A stretch of DNA of 64,000 bases from the NCBI GenBank assembly GCA_903881545.1, contig CAIRTQ010000096.1, positions 1-64,000 of the forward strand, in the 5' to 3' direction. Below, one piece after another: positions 15,205 through 23,268 of this stretch (positions within the stretch are counted from its first letter, which is position 1; each line of letters starts with the position of its first letter). Both the position numbers and the translations under genes were made by a program. Source of the DNA: an uncultured Elusimicrobia bacterium. GTDB lineage: Bacteria > Elusimicrobiota > Elusimicrobia > UBA1565 > UBA9628. Below the pieces are notes generated by a model. That model was not told where the DNA came from. It made no database searches and was given only the letters and a program-made list of their open reading frames with translations.

Positions 15205-16164
15205 TCACGCCAACCGATAGGACGTGGCGCGCGTGCGCCCTTCACGCAGAACCAGCCCCGCGTCCACCAAGGGATTTATGACCTGCCCCAGGCGGGCCCG
15301 GCTGAACTTGAAAGCCTTTCCCATGTCCGCGGCTCGCACGCGCCCCTGGTCCCGCAGGAAGCGCAGCACGTCCTCCTGGCGCTGAGTCAAAACGATCCGC
15401 GGCGCCCGGGCGGAGACTTGGAGCGAGGCGATCCGGTCCTTGGTCCGGCGCAAAGTCTCGACCACCCCTTGGGCCACGTATTCCAGCCAAAAGCTTAAGT
15501 CGTCGTCCAAATCCCGGGCCTGCTGGATCTTCTGATAGTAAAGAGGCCGGTCGGCCCAGAAAAACTCATCCAAGGCGAAGAGGTGGTGCGTGTCGAAGCC
15601 GCGGGTGTAAAGGAGCCATGTCCCCAGCGCCCGCGCCGTGCGGCCGTTGCCGTCCGCGAAGGGATGGAGCGAGACCAGCCTGTGGTGCGCGATCGCGCCC
15701 ACGAGGATGGGATGAAGGGTCCGGGTCTCGGCGCAGTTCACCCAAGCCAAGAGAGCCTGGGTCAAGGGCCGCGCCTGCTCAGGAGCCGGCGGCGTATAGA
15801 TCAGATGACCCCGGCCGTCGACCACCCGATTCAGCTGGGTCTTATAATTGCCCGTATGTTCTTCCTGCAATGTCTTGCGGGTCACCATCCGGTGCAGGCG
15901 CAGCAGGTCCGGTTCCTTTATTAAGGACTCTTGGGCCTTCCGGCTCCAAATCCAGCGCAGGACCGCCAGATAGTTGAGGACTTCGTTCTGGGCTTGGGCC
16001 GACGCTCCGATCTCCTCGCCCCGGGCCATGGCCTGGACGTCGGGAAGGGTCAGGGGATTGCCCTCGATGGCGGTGGAGGAATGGGCCAAACGCGCGGCCG
16101 TATCCATCTGGAGCTTGGGCAGCCAAGCGACGTCCACCACGGACCGGCCGATCCATTCGCGCAA
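15205..16164 (-). CDS. Fic-family protein with winged-helix C-terminus
   Basis: A 319-residue Fic protein, a family that usually transfers AMP to target proteins. The active-site motif HPFADGNGRTAR is intact, and an N-terminal SSTAIEGN matches the inhibitory (S/T)xxxE(G/N) motif, so autoinhibition is likely. The C-terminus is a winged helix (VRAADMGKAFKFSRARLGQV), suggesting DNA binding or self-regulation. The track's start is TTG at 16164. In-frame Fic-like sequence continues upstream to about 16236 (EYKPRFEISPDLL) but has no ATG/GTG/TTG before stops, so the real start is uncertain. Confidence 0.85.
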   Translation of the reverse strand: MREWIGRSVVDVAWLPKLQMDTAARLAHSSTAIEGNPLTLPDVQAMARGEEIGASAQAQNEVLNYLAVLRWIWSRKAQESLIKEPDLLRLHRMVTRKTLQEEHTGNYKTQLNRVVDGRGHLIYTPPAPEQARPLTQALLAWVNCAETRTLHPILVGAIAHHRLVSLHPFADGNGRTARALGTWLLYTRGFDTHHLFALDEFFWADRPLYYQKIQQARDLDDDLSFWLEYVAQGVVETLRRTKDRIASLQVSARAPRIVLTQRQEDVLRFLRDQGRVRAADMGKAFKFSRARLGQVINPLVDAGLVLREGRTRATSYRLA

Positions 16165-16236
16165 TTCGGTGGCCTGCGTGATGAGCCGCAGGAGGTCCGG
16201 GGATATCTCGAAGCGCGGTTTGTATTCGATGCTGTA

Positions 16237-16265
16237 AGAATATCATTACGTATAGTTTACGTCAA
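16237..16265 (-). promoter_or_regulatory. Candidate sigma70 promoter for the Fic gene
   Basis: On the minus strand TTGACG (16265-16260), a 17-base spacer and TATTCT (16242-16237). The predicted transcript would begin near 16229, inside the upstream Fic-like reading frame. Confidence 0.45.
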
Positions 16266-16370
16266 GGGTTTCGTTAAGCCGGGCTTCTGAATAGCGGCCG
16301 CATCCCGTGGAACCGCACGCCTCCCGCTTCAATAAGGTAAAATCCTTCGGACGCCGCCGCACAACCTCCA

Positions 16371-18671
16371 ATGGACCTTCTCCTCGCGACCCGCAACCGG
16401 CACAAACTCGCCGAAATCGCCGCCATCCTCGGTCCCGGCTTGCGCGCTCTCACGCTCGACGACTATCCGGACGCGCCGCCCGTTATCGAGGACGAGCCCA
16501 CCCTGGAGGGCAACGCCCGCAAGAAGGCCGCGCAGACCGCGGCCGCCACCGGCCTCTGGTGCCTGGCTGACGACACCGGTTTGGAAGTCGAGGCCCTGCA
16601 CGGCGCCCCCGGGGTCCATTCCGCGCGCTACGCCGGCCCTGACTGCGACTACGCGGCCAACAACCGCAAGCTCCTGGAGGAACTGCGAGGCCTCTCGCCG
16701 GAGCGCAGGCGGGCGGCATTCCGCACCGTCATGGCTTTGGCCTCTCCGGACGGCAAGGTCACCATGGAGGAAGGGTGCCTGGAGGGTGTCATCGCGACAG
16801 TTGCGGCCGGCGACAACGGATTCGGCTACGACCCGCTTTTCTTCGTGCCGTCGTGCGGCAAGACCTTGGCCCAGATGAGCATGGAGGAGAAGAACGGCCT
16901 CAGCCACAGGGCCTCGGCCCTAGCCCGCATCCTGCCGCATGTCCGCCGCTTGGTCCTGGCCGCTGCTCTCGCCTGCCTGGCCCTGCCCGCCTCGGCTGGG
17001 CGCACCGAGCCGGCCAGCCAGACCATCTGGGATCAGATCATGACCGAGCAGGCGACCCGGGATGTGCGCGAGGGCGCCCAGTACCTCGACCTCAAGGACT
17101 ACGAGTCGGCGGTCCGCGAGTTTACCCGCGCGGTCCAGGCCGATCCCAAAGATCCGACCGCGCACATGATGCTGGGGGTGGGATACTATTGGACCGGCCG
17201 GGTGGACCTGTCCTTAGCGGAATACCGCAAGGCCTTGGATCTGGAGCCGGAGAGCTCCCAGGCCTGGCTGTTGACCGGCATCGCCCTGGCCTGGAAGGGA
17301 GCGGATAAGGCCGCTTATGAGGCCTTCCAGAAAGCGGCCGCTTACGATCCCAAGCGGCCGGACGCGCAGATGAACCTGGGCTCCATCGAGGCGTCGTTGG
17401 GCATGATGAACGGGGCTCTGGCGCACACCCGCAAAGCCATCGTGCTCGACTCTCACAACCCGCTCTACCATTATCAGCTCGCGGTGCTCTACCGCAAGCT
17501 CGGCCGCGATGCGGACTGCATCGAGGCCCTGCGCCACGCGTTGAACTACTTCCCGGAATTCGAGGACGCCCTGCTGGAGCTGGGCGCGGCGCAGGAGCGC
17601 AGCAAGGCCCCCCAGGACGCCTTGCGCAGCTTCCGCAAAGCCGTGGACCTCAAGGCCCACGACGCCGTGGCGCGTTTCCGCCTGGGCCGCCTCCTGCTCC
17701 ACGACGGGCAGGCCAAGAGCGCCCGCGCGGTCATGGCTGAAGCGTTCCGCCTGACTCCGGAGGAAGGCGGCGGCGGGCTGCAACTCTCGGTTTCTTACGC
17801 GGGCGGCAAGAGTCAGGCCGAAGCGCCGGGCGAGAAGCCCGCTGCGCCGGCCGCTCCCAAGTTCCCGGATGACAACGACCCTTTGGCGGTCTTCTCGCGC
17901 AATCTGGAGCGCGTCCCTCTCGACCAGAGCGCGGTCCTGGAAGTGGATGTCCTATTCACGCCCAAGCTCAAGCTGGTCAAGGCTCCCGCCGAGGGGTCCT
18001 CGGCCCTGGGCCAGGCCCTGGCCAAGCGCCTGGCCGGGCCCGAGTCAGCGCCCAAGGCGGTGCGGCGGCAGTACCAGCTGCGGCAAGCCAAGCCCGAGGA
18101 GCGCGCGGCGCAGATCCGCCAGATCGTGGAAGATTTGAAGGGGCTGATGCAAGGCGCGCCTGAAGGTTCTGATACACGCCTGGGTATGAACCTCACCTTC
18201 ACTCACCTCGCTGAGGCCTCCACCGGCCGCGGCGAAGCCGGACCCCCGGCCAAGGTTTCTTTCGAGCCGCGCCAAGTCGGCAACGACCTGGGCCTGTGGG
18301 TCATCGGGACCGGCTGGATGGGCTTGGTGGAGGAGGCCTTGCCTGAATCGGGAGAGGCCCCGAACCATCCCGAGCAGAGCGACTGGTGGATGGCCACGGG
18401 GCTCGGCTACGCGGCCTTGGGCGACGGCCAGCGCGCCCTGTCCGCCTTTGAGCGGGCGGTCCAGCTCGACGGCTCCAACGCGGCGGCCTGGCTGGGCCAG
18501 GGCGTGGCCGCCGTCATGACCGGCGACGAGGCCGGCGCGGTCGCGGCCCTGCGCGCGGCCCTGCGCGTAGACCCCAAGAACCGGGCGGCCCAAGACGGGA
18601 TCAAGTGGCTCCTGCGGCCGGCGGCCACCAAGCAACCGGCCCAGGCCGGCGCGGGCAAGGGGGGCGGATGA
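16371..18671 (+). CDS. RdgB/HAM1 nucleotide diphosphatase fused in frame to exported TPR protein
   Basis: A 766-residue ORF with two unrelated parts. Residues 1-~190 are a complete XTP/dITP diphosphatase (house-cleaning of deaminated purine nucleotides): LLLATRNRHKLAEI, LADDTGLEVEAL, GFGYDPLFFVP, EEKNGLSHRA. With no stop codon the frame enters RRLVLAAALACLALPASAG, a signal-peptide-like segment. At least seven TPR-type repeats follow (DPKDPTAHMMLGVGYYWTG, EPESSQAWLLTGIALAWKG and others), then a Pro/Ala linker, a beta-rich domain and two last TPRs. A separate start at TTG 16950 would give a normal exported TPR protein. Its stop overlaps murC (ATGA). Confidence 0.85.
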   Translation: MDLLLATRNRHKLAEIAAILGPGLRALTLDDYPDAPPVIEDEPTLEGNARKKAAQTAAATGLWCLADDTGLEVEALHGAPGVHSARYAGPDCDYAANNRKLLEELRGLSPERRRAAFRTVMALASPDGKVTMEEGCLEGVIATVAAGDNGFGYDPLFFVPSCGKTLAQMSMEEKNGLSHRASALARILPHVRRLVLAAALACLALPASAGRTEPASQTIWDQIMTEQATRDVREGAQYLDLKDYESAVREFTRAVQADPKDPTAHMMLGVGYYWTGRVDLSLAEYRKALDLEPESSQAWLLTGIALAWKGADKAAYEAFQKAAAYDPKRPDAQMNLGSIEASLGMMNGALAHTRKAIVLDSHNPLYHYQLAVLYRKLGRDADCIEALRHALNYFPEFEDALLELGAAQERSKAPQDALRSFRKAVDLKAHDAVARFRLGRLLLHDGQAKSARAVMAEAFRLTPEEGGGGLQLSVSYAGGKSQAEAPGEKPAAPAAPKFPDDNDPLAVFSRNLERVPLDQSAVLEVDVLFTPKLKLVKAPAEGSSALGQALAKRLAGPESAPKAVRRQYQLRQAKPEERAAQIRQIVEDLKGLMQGAPEGSDTRLGMNLTFTHLAEASTGRGEAGPPAKVSFEPRQVGNDLGLWVIGTGWMGLVEEALPESGEAPNHPEQSDWWMATGLGYAALGDGQRALSAFERAVQLDGSNAAAWLGQGVAAVMTGDEAGAVAALRAALRVDPKNRAAQDGIKWLLRPAATKQPAQAGAGKGGG

Positions 18672-20065
18672 AACCAGGATTGGGCCGCATGCAGGCTTTC
18701 GTCCGGCGCGCCCATTTCGTCGGAGTGGGCGGCGTGGGCATGAGCGGCATCGCCGAGGTGCTGGCCAACCTGGGCTGCCGGGTCTCCGGCTCCGACCTCA
18801 AGGACAGCGAGACCCTGCGGCGCCTGAAGGCCGCGGGGGTGCGCGTGTTCCTGGGCCATGCGGCCGGGCACGCGCGCGGCGCCCAGGTCGTGGTGGTGAG
18901 CTCGGCCGTGAGTCCCGACAACCCCGAGGTTTTGGCCGCCTGCCGCGCCGGAGTGCCCGTCATCCTGAGGGCGCAGATGCTCGCCGAGCTCGGCCGCATG
19001 AAGAAGACCGTGACCGTGGCCGGCTCGCACGGCAAGACCACGACCACGGCCATGACGGCCATGGCCTTCTCGGGGGCCGGGGCCGAGCCTACCATGATCG
19101 TGGGCGGGCAGATCAAGAACATCGCCTCCAACGCGCGCCTCGGCCTGGGCGAGTACCTGGTCGCGGAGGCGGACGAGTCCGACGGCTCGTTCGTGCATCT
19201 GGAACCATTGGTGGCCGTGGTCACCAACATCGACAACGACCATCTCGACTATCACGGCAGCATGGAGAACCTGCGCGCGGCCTTCGCGCAGCATCTGGCC
19301 CGGCTGCCCTTCTACGGAGCCGCGGTGCTCTGCGCCGACGATCCGGAGCTCGCCCGCCTGCGCCCGCGGCTGAGCGCGTCGGTCGTCACCTACGGCATCC
19401 GGCTCAAGGCGGACTGGCGCGCCCGCAATATCCGGATGGACCGCAACGGCTCGCGGTACGACGCCTATCATCTCGGCCGTCGCGCGGCGCGCGTCGCGCT
19501 GCAGGTGCCCGGCCGCCACAACGTGCTCAACTCGCTCGCGGCGCTGGCCTCGGGGCGTTTCTTGGGCCTGCCTCTGAAGGGGCTGGTCCGCGGCCTGGCG
19601 GCTTTCCGCGGCGTGGGGCGCAGGCTTGACCCGCTGGGCGAGGCGGGGGGGGTCTGTTTCGTGGACGACTACGGCCACCACCCCACCGAGGTGCGGGCCG
19701 CGGTGTCGGCGGTGTGTTCCCTCTGGCGGGGGCGGCGCACGGTCGTCATCTTCCAGCCGCACCGCTACTCCCGCACCAAGCTGTTGGCCCGGGAGTTCGG
19801 CCCCGCCCTGAAGGGGGCGGATCTCGTGTTCGTGATGGACATCTACCCCGCTGGGGAGGCGCCGCTGGCCGGCGTGGATTCCGGGCTCATCCTGGATTCC
19901 CTGCGCCGTGCCGGGATCGCCTGCGCCCCGATCTCGCAGAGCCTGGATGTCCTGCGCCAACTGCGCCGCGGGGATGTGGTCCTGACCCTGGGCGCGGGCG
20001 ATGTGTGGAAGACAGGGATGGACCTGCTGCGCCGCCTGCGGGCCGACCTGGCGAGCCCGGTGTAG
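18668..20065 (+). CDS. murC: UDP-N-acetylmuramate--L-alanine ligase MurC
   Basis: ATP-dependent Mur ligase (465 aa) adding L-Ala to UDP-MurNAc in peptidoglycan synthesis. Motifs: VGVGGVGMSGIAEVL at the N-terminal UDP-binding domain, P-loop GSHGKTTTTAM, DNDHLDYHGS, GRHNVLNSLAAL, and DDYGHHPTEV in the C-terminal domain, all characteristic of MurC. The ATG at 18668 overlaps the preceding stop; the track start at 18605 is in the upstream gene. Other mur genes are not in the window. Confidence 0.96.
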   Translation: MKPGLGRMQAFVRRAHFVGVGGVGMSGIAEVLANLGCRVSGSDLKDSETLRRLKAAGVRVFLGHAAGHARGAQVVVVSSAVSPDNPEVLAACRAGVPVILRAQMLAELGRMKKTVTVAGSHGKTTTTAMTAMAFSGAGAEPTMIVGGQIKNIASNARLGLGEYLVAEADESDGSFVHLEPLVAVVTNIDNDHLDYHGSMENLRAAFAQHLARLPFYGAAVLCADDPELARLRPRLSASVVTYGIRLKADWRARNIRMDRNGSRYDAYHLGRRAARVALQVPGRHNVLNSLAALASGRFLGLPLKGLVRGLAAFRGVGRRLDPLGEAGGVCFVDDYGHHPTEVRAAVSAVCSLWRGRRTVVIFQPHRYSRTKLLAREFGPALKGADLVFVMDIYPAGEAPLAGVDSGLILDSLRRAGIACAPISQSLDVLRQLRRGDVVLTLGAGDVWKTGMDLLRRLRADLASPV

Positions 20066-20068
20066 CCG

Positions 20069-20842
20069 ATGGGAGCGCGCCTCGACCAGCATTACCTCGT
20101 GGACTCCGCGGCGCGCGACGCCATCGCCGCGGCGGCGGACATCGCGCCCACGGACCGCGTGCTGGAGATCGGGCCGGGGCGGGGGATACTGACCAAGGCG
20201 CTCCTGCCGGCGGCCGCGGTGGTGGCCGTGGAACTCGACGATCTCCTGGCCGCGCAGATCGCCGCCGCTTTAAGCAATCCCCCGAACCTGCGCGTGGTCA
20301 ACGCGGATTTTCTGCGCTTTGAATTGGGATCGCTGGGGCCGGGGCCTTGGAAGGTCGCGGCCAACCTCCCGTATGCCGTGGCCACCCCGATCCTCCAGCG
20401 CATTTTGGCCTGGCCCGAATGGACCGTGGCGGTGCTCATGTTCCAGAAGGAGGTGGCTGACCGCATCGCGGCGCCGCCGGGCGGGGCGGATTACGGCCTG
20501 CTGACGCTTTCCGTGGCCATCCACGCCACGGCTGAGTTCGTGGTGGAACTTTCCCCGGAGAGCTTCCGGCCCCGCCCCCGGGTCGCCTCGGCCGCGGTGC
20601 GGCTCGCGCGCCGGCCGCAGCCCTTGGTGCCGCCGGAGGAGCAGAAACAGTTCTTCCGCGTCGCCCGGGCCGCTTTCAGCCAGAGGCGCAAGATGGCGTT
20701 GGGGGTGCTAGCCAGCAGCCTGGGGCTCGGACGCGAGCGCGTGGCCGAGGCCTTCGCCGCCGAGGGCATCGCGCCCGCGGCGCGGGCCGAGACGATAGCG
20801 CTGGAAGGCTGGCGGGGCTTGGCGCGGCGGCTGGCGCCTTGA
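20069..20842 (+). CDS. rsmA: 16S rRNA dimethyladenosine transferase RsmA (KsgA)
   Basis: A 257-residue SAM-dependent methyltransferase that dimethylates two adjacent adenines near the 3' end of 16S rRNA. Visible are QHYLVD near the N-terminus, the SAM site VLEIGPGRGILT, the acidic VELDD, and the catalytic NLPY motif. It starts three bases after the murC stop and is convergent with mnmA, only a few bases away. Confidence 0.96.
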   Translation: MGARLDQHYLVDSAARDAIAAAADIAPTDRVLEIGPGRGILTKALLPAAAVVAVELDDLLAAQIAAALSNPPNLRVVNADFLRFELGSLGPGPWKVAANLPYAVATPILQRILAWPEWTVAVLMFQKEVADRIAAPPGGADYGLLTLSVAIHATAEFVVELSPESFRPRPRVASAAVRLARRPQPLVPPEEQKQFFRVARAAFSQRRKMALGVLASSLGLGRERVAEAFAAEGIAPAARAETIALEGWRGLARRLAP

Positions 20843-20846
20843 GGCC

Positions 20847-21947
20847 TCAGTTGGGCGCGATGGTGCCCGCGCCGACCACGATCTCGCCCTGATAGAAGAC
20901 CGCGGTCTGGCCGGGCGTCACCGCCAGCTGGGGCTCGCGGCAGGCGACGCGGACGCTGCCCGGCTCGGGGCCGGGTGATATCTCGGCGGGGGCCGGCCGG
21001 TGCCGCTGGCGGACCTGGACCTCGACGCTCAAGGGCTGCCGGGGCGCCTCGGCCAAGCCCACCCAGTTGAGGTCGCGCACGATGAAGTCCGCGCGGTAGA
21101 GCGAAGACTTCGGCCCGACCTCGACCGAGTTGGCGGCGGCGTCTATGCGCGTCACATAGAGCGGCCGGCCCTTGCCGCTGAGGCCCACGCCCTTGCGCTG
21201 GCCCACGGTATAGTGGACGATCCCCCGGTGCTGCGCGACGACCCGACCGGCGTCGTCCTGGATGGGCCCGGGCCGCGAGTCCGCCGCGCTGAACAGCACG
21301 CCGTAATCCGGGCTCTCGATGAAATCCTGGCTTTCGGGCTTGTCCGCGAGGTCGCTCCAGCCCAGTTGGCGGGCCATGTCCTTGACCTGCGTCTTGGTCA
21401 TGCCGCCCAAGGGCAGGAGCAAGTCCCGCAGCTGGGACTGCGCCAGGCGGGCCAGGAAATAGGACTGGTCCTTGCGGCGGTCCGCGGCCCGCATCAGGAG
21501 GCAGCGGCCGTCGCCGGCGCGCCGTTCGACGCGCGCGTAATGGCCGGTGGCGAAAAGATCAAAATGGATGCCTTGCCGCCGGGCCTTGTCCAAAAGCAGG
21601 CCGAACTTGACGACCTGGTTGCAGCGCACGCACGGGTTGGGAGTGCGCCCGCCGCGGTATTCCTCCCGGAAATAGTCCAGCACCGCCGCGCGGAACTCCG
21701 CGGCGAGGTCGACGCCGTGGTGCGGTATGCCCAGCCGTCGCGCCACTTCGCGCGCGGCTTCCAGGTCGCGCCCCTCGCCTGGGCCGTAGCAGCCGGACCG
21801 GCCCTGGTCCGGGATGGGCAAGGACCCGTCCCAGGTCAGCATGGTCAGGCCTATGACCTCGTAGCCCTGCGCCTGGAGGCAGTGCGCCGTGACGGCGGAA
21901 TCCACTCCGCCGCTCAAGCCCACACCGACGACGCCGGCCTTGGCCAT
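20847..21947 (-). CDS. mnmA: tRNA-specific 2-thiouridylase MnmA (atypical Cys set)
   Basis: A 366-residue enzyme that thiolates U34 of tRNA-Lys/Glu/Gln. The PP-loop GLSGGVDSAV, ATGHYARV, KDQSYFLA and the second-domain GQRKGVGL are family-typical. The first catalytic region reads TPNPCVRCNQVVKFG, with two cysteines. The position that normally carries the second catalytic Cys (SQ-E/D-I-C-F) reads PESQDFIESPDYG, with no Cys. The chemistry may therefore differ from the classical two-Cys enzyme; an iron-sulfur variant is possible but unproven. Confidence 0.93.
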   Translation of the reverse strand: MAKAGVVGVGLSGGVDSAVTAHCLQAQGYEVIGLTMLTWDGSLPIPDQGRSGCYGPGEGRDLEAAREVARRLGIPHHGVDLAAEFRAAVLDYFREEYRGGRTPNPCVRCNQVVKFGLLLDKARRQGIHFDLFATGHYARVERRAGDGRCLLMRAADRRKDQSYFLARLAQSQLRDLLLPLGGMTKTQVKDMARQLGWSDLADKPESQDFIESPDYGVLFSAADSRPGPIQDDAGRVVAQHRGIVHYTVGQRKGVGLSGKGRPLYVTRIDAAANSVEVGPKSSLYRADFIVRDLNWVGLAEAPRQPLSVEVQVRQRHRPAPAEISPGPEPGSVRVACREPQLAVTPGQTAVFYQGEIVVGAGTIAPN

Positions 21948-21982
21948 CGCGAATATAGTAACATTAACAACAGCTCACTTTT

Positions 21983-21988
21983 AGGAGG
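21983..21988 (+). promoter_or_regulatory. Strong ribosome binding site of efp
   Basis: AGGAGG placed seven bases before ATG 21996. This fixes the efp start inside the long 21000-22559 ORF of the track. Confidence 0.85.
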
Positions 21989-21995
21989 CGGTCTC

Positions 21996-22559
21996 ATGAT
22001 CAGCACCTCTGATTTTCACAATGGTTTGGTGTTCGAGGACGAGGGCCATTTCTGGCAGATTCTCCATTATCAGCACCACCGCAAGTCGCAGGCGGCCGCG
22101 GTCTACCGCGTGACCGTGCGCTCCCTGACCACGGGCAGCATCGCGGAGAAGTCCTACTCCTCCGGTTCGAAGTTCCGCGAGGTGCCGGTGACCAAGCGCG
22201 AGAAGCAGTACAGCTATGACGAAGGCGACATGGCGGTCTTCATCGACATGGAGACTTACGAGCAGGTTTCCTTCCCCAAGTCCAAGCTCGGGCCCCAGGC
22301 CAGGTTCCTGCGCGAGAACATGCAGGTCCTGGGCGTCTACATCGACGAGAAGCTGACCGACATCGAGCTGCCCGCCAACGTGGTGCTGACCGTGGTCTCG
22401 ACCGTCCCCGGCGTCAAGGGCGACTCGGTCTCCAACATGGTCAAGCCCGCGACCTTGGACACCGGCCTGGAGGTGCAGGTGCCGCTGTTCATCAAGGAAG
22501 GCGATAAGATCCGGGTGGACACCCGCAACTGCGAGTACGTGGAGCGGGTCAAGGAATAG
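21996..22559 (+). CDS. efp: Elongation factor P
   Basis: A 187-residue translation factor that relieves ribosome stalling at polyproline. The OB domains are canonical: GDMAVFIDMETYEQV, LPANVVLTVVSTVPGVKGD, KPATLDTGLEVQVPLFI, GDKIRVDT. The beta3-beta4 loop of domain I, normally like KPGKGQA with a modified Lys or Arg at its tip, reads HHRKSQAAAVYRV; aligning from RV places Gln at the tip. No efp-modifying gene is present nearby. The track ORF begins far upstream, antisense to mnmA; the true start follows a strong SD. Confidence 0.93.
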   Translation: MISTSDFHNGLVFEDEGHFWQILHYQHHRKSQAAAVYRVTVRSLTTGSIAEKSYSSGSKFREVPVTKREKQYSYDEGDMAVFIDMETYEQVSFPKSKLGPQARFLRENMQVLGVYIDEKLTDIELPANVVLTVVSTVPGVKGDSVSNMVKPATLDTGLEVQVPLFIKEGDKIRVDTRNCEYVERVKE

Positions 22560-22581
22560 GACCTCGCGCAGGCGCGGCGCC

Positions 22582-23268
22582 GTGATCAAGGCCGTCATCT
22601 TCGACGTTGATAACACCCTCACGGACTTCATGCGGACCAAGCGGGCCGCGGTGGACTCGGCCGTGGAGAGCATGATCGACGCGGGCCTGCGGGTGCGCAA
22701 GGAGGTCATGGTCGAGAAGATCTTCGCCACCTACTGGAAGGAAGGGGTGGAGGATCAGAAGATCTTCGACAAGGTCCTCAAGTCTGAATTCGGCCGCATC
22801 GACTACAAGCTTCTGGCCGCCGGCATCGTGGGCTACCGCCGTTCCAAGGCCGGCACCTTGGCCCTCTACCCGCATGTGCACCTGACCCTGCTGGAACTCA
22901 TGCGCCTGGGCATCAAGAGCGCGGCCCTCTCCGACGCGCCCAAGCTGGAGGTCTGGCTGCGCATCGTGGGCCTGGGCCTGCACCACTATTTCGACCACGT
23001 GGTCGCCTCCGAGGACCTGGGCAAGCGCAAGCCGGCGCCCGAGCCCTTCCGCAAGGCCTTGGAACTGCTCGGCTCCGAGCCCGCCGAGACCATCATGGTG
23101 GGAGATTGGGCCGAGCGCGACATGTTGGGCGCGAGGAACCTCGGCATACGCACGGCCTGGGCCAAGTACGGAGACACCCAGGGGACCGTGGACTCGGGGG
23201 CGGAATTCGTGCTTTCCGACATCCATGAATTGGTGGACATCATCCGCAGGGAGAACGGCCCGGCGTGA
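22582..23268 (+). CDS. HAD-family hydrolase
   Basis: A 228-residue haloacid dehalogenase-like phosphatase. All four motifs are visible: DVDNTLTD (nucleophile and acid Asp), a Ser in AALSDAP, Lys in GKRKPAPEPF, and GDWAERDMLGA. It starts with GTG after a short gap from efp and overlaps the protease gene by GTGA. The physiological substrate cannot be predicted; phosphoglycolate- or nucleotide-like substrates are common in this subfamily. Confidence 0.87.
   Translation: MIKAVIFDVDNTLTDFMRTKRAAVDSAVESMIDAGLRVRKEVMVEKIFATYWKEGVEDQKIFDKVLKSEFGRIDYKLLAAGIVGYRRSKAGTLALYPHVHLTLLELMRLGIKSAALSDAPKLEVWLRIVGLGLHHYFDHVVASEDLGKRKPAPEPFRKALELLGSEPAETIMVGDWAERDMLGARNLGIRTAWAKYGDTQGTVDSGAEFVLSDIHELVDIIRRENGPA

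Noticed and set aside
18407-20092. 561-codon minus-strand ORF over murC
   Set aside because: Antisense shadow, composition biased to His/Gln/Arg/Gly; murC motifs on the plus strand are clear.
21000-22559. 519-codon ORF containing efp
   Set aside because: The first two thirds are antisense to mnmA; a strong SD and the normal EF-P N-terminus place the start at 21996.
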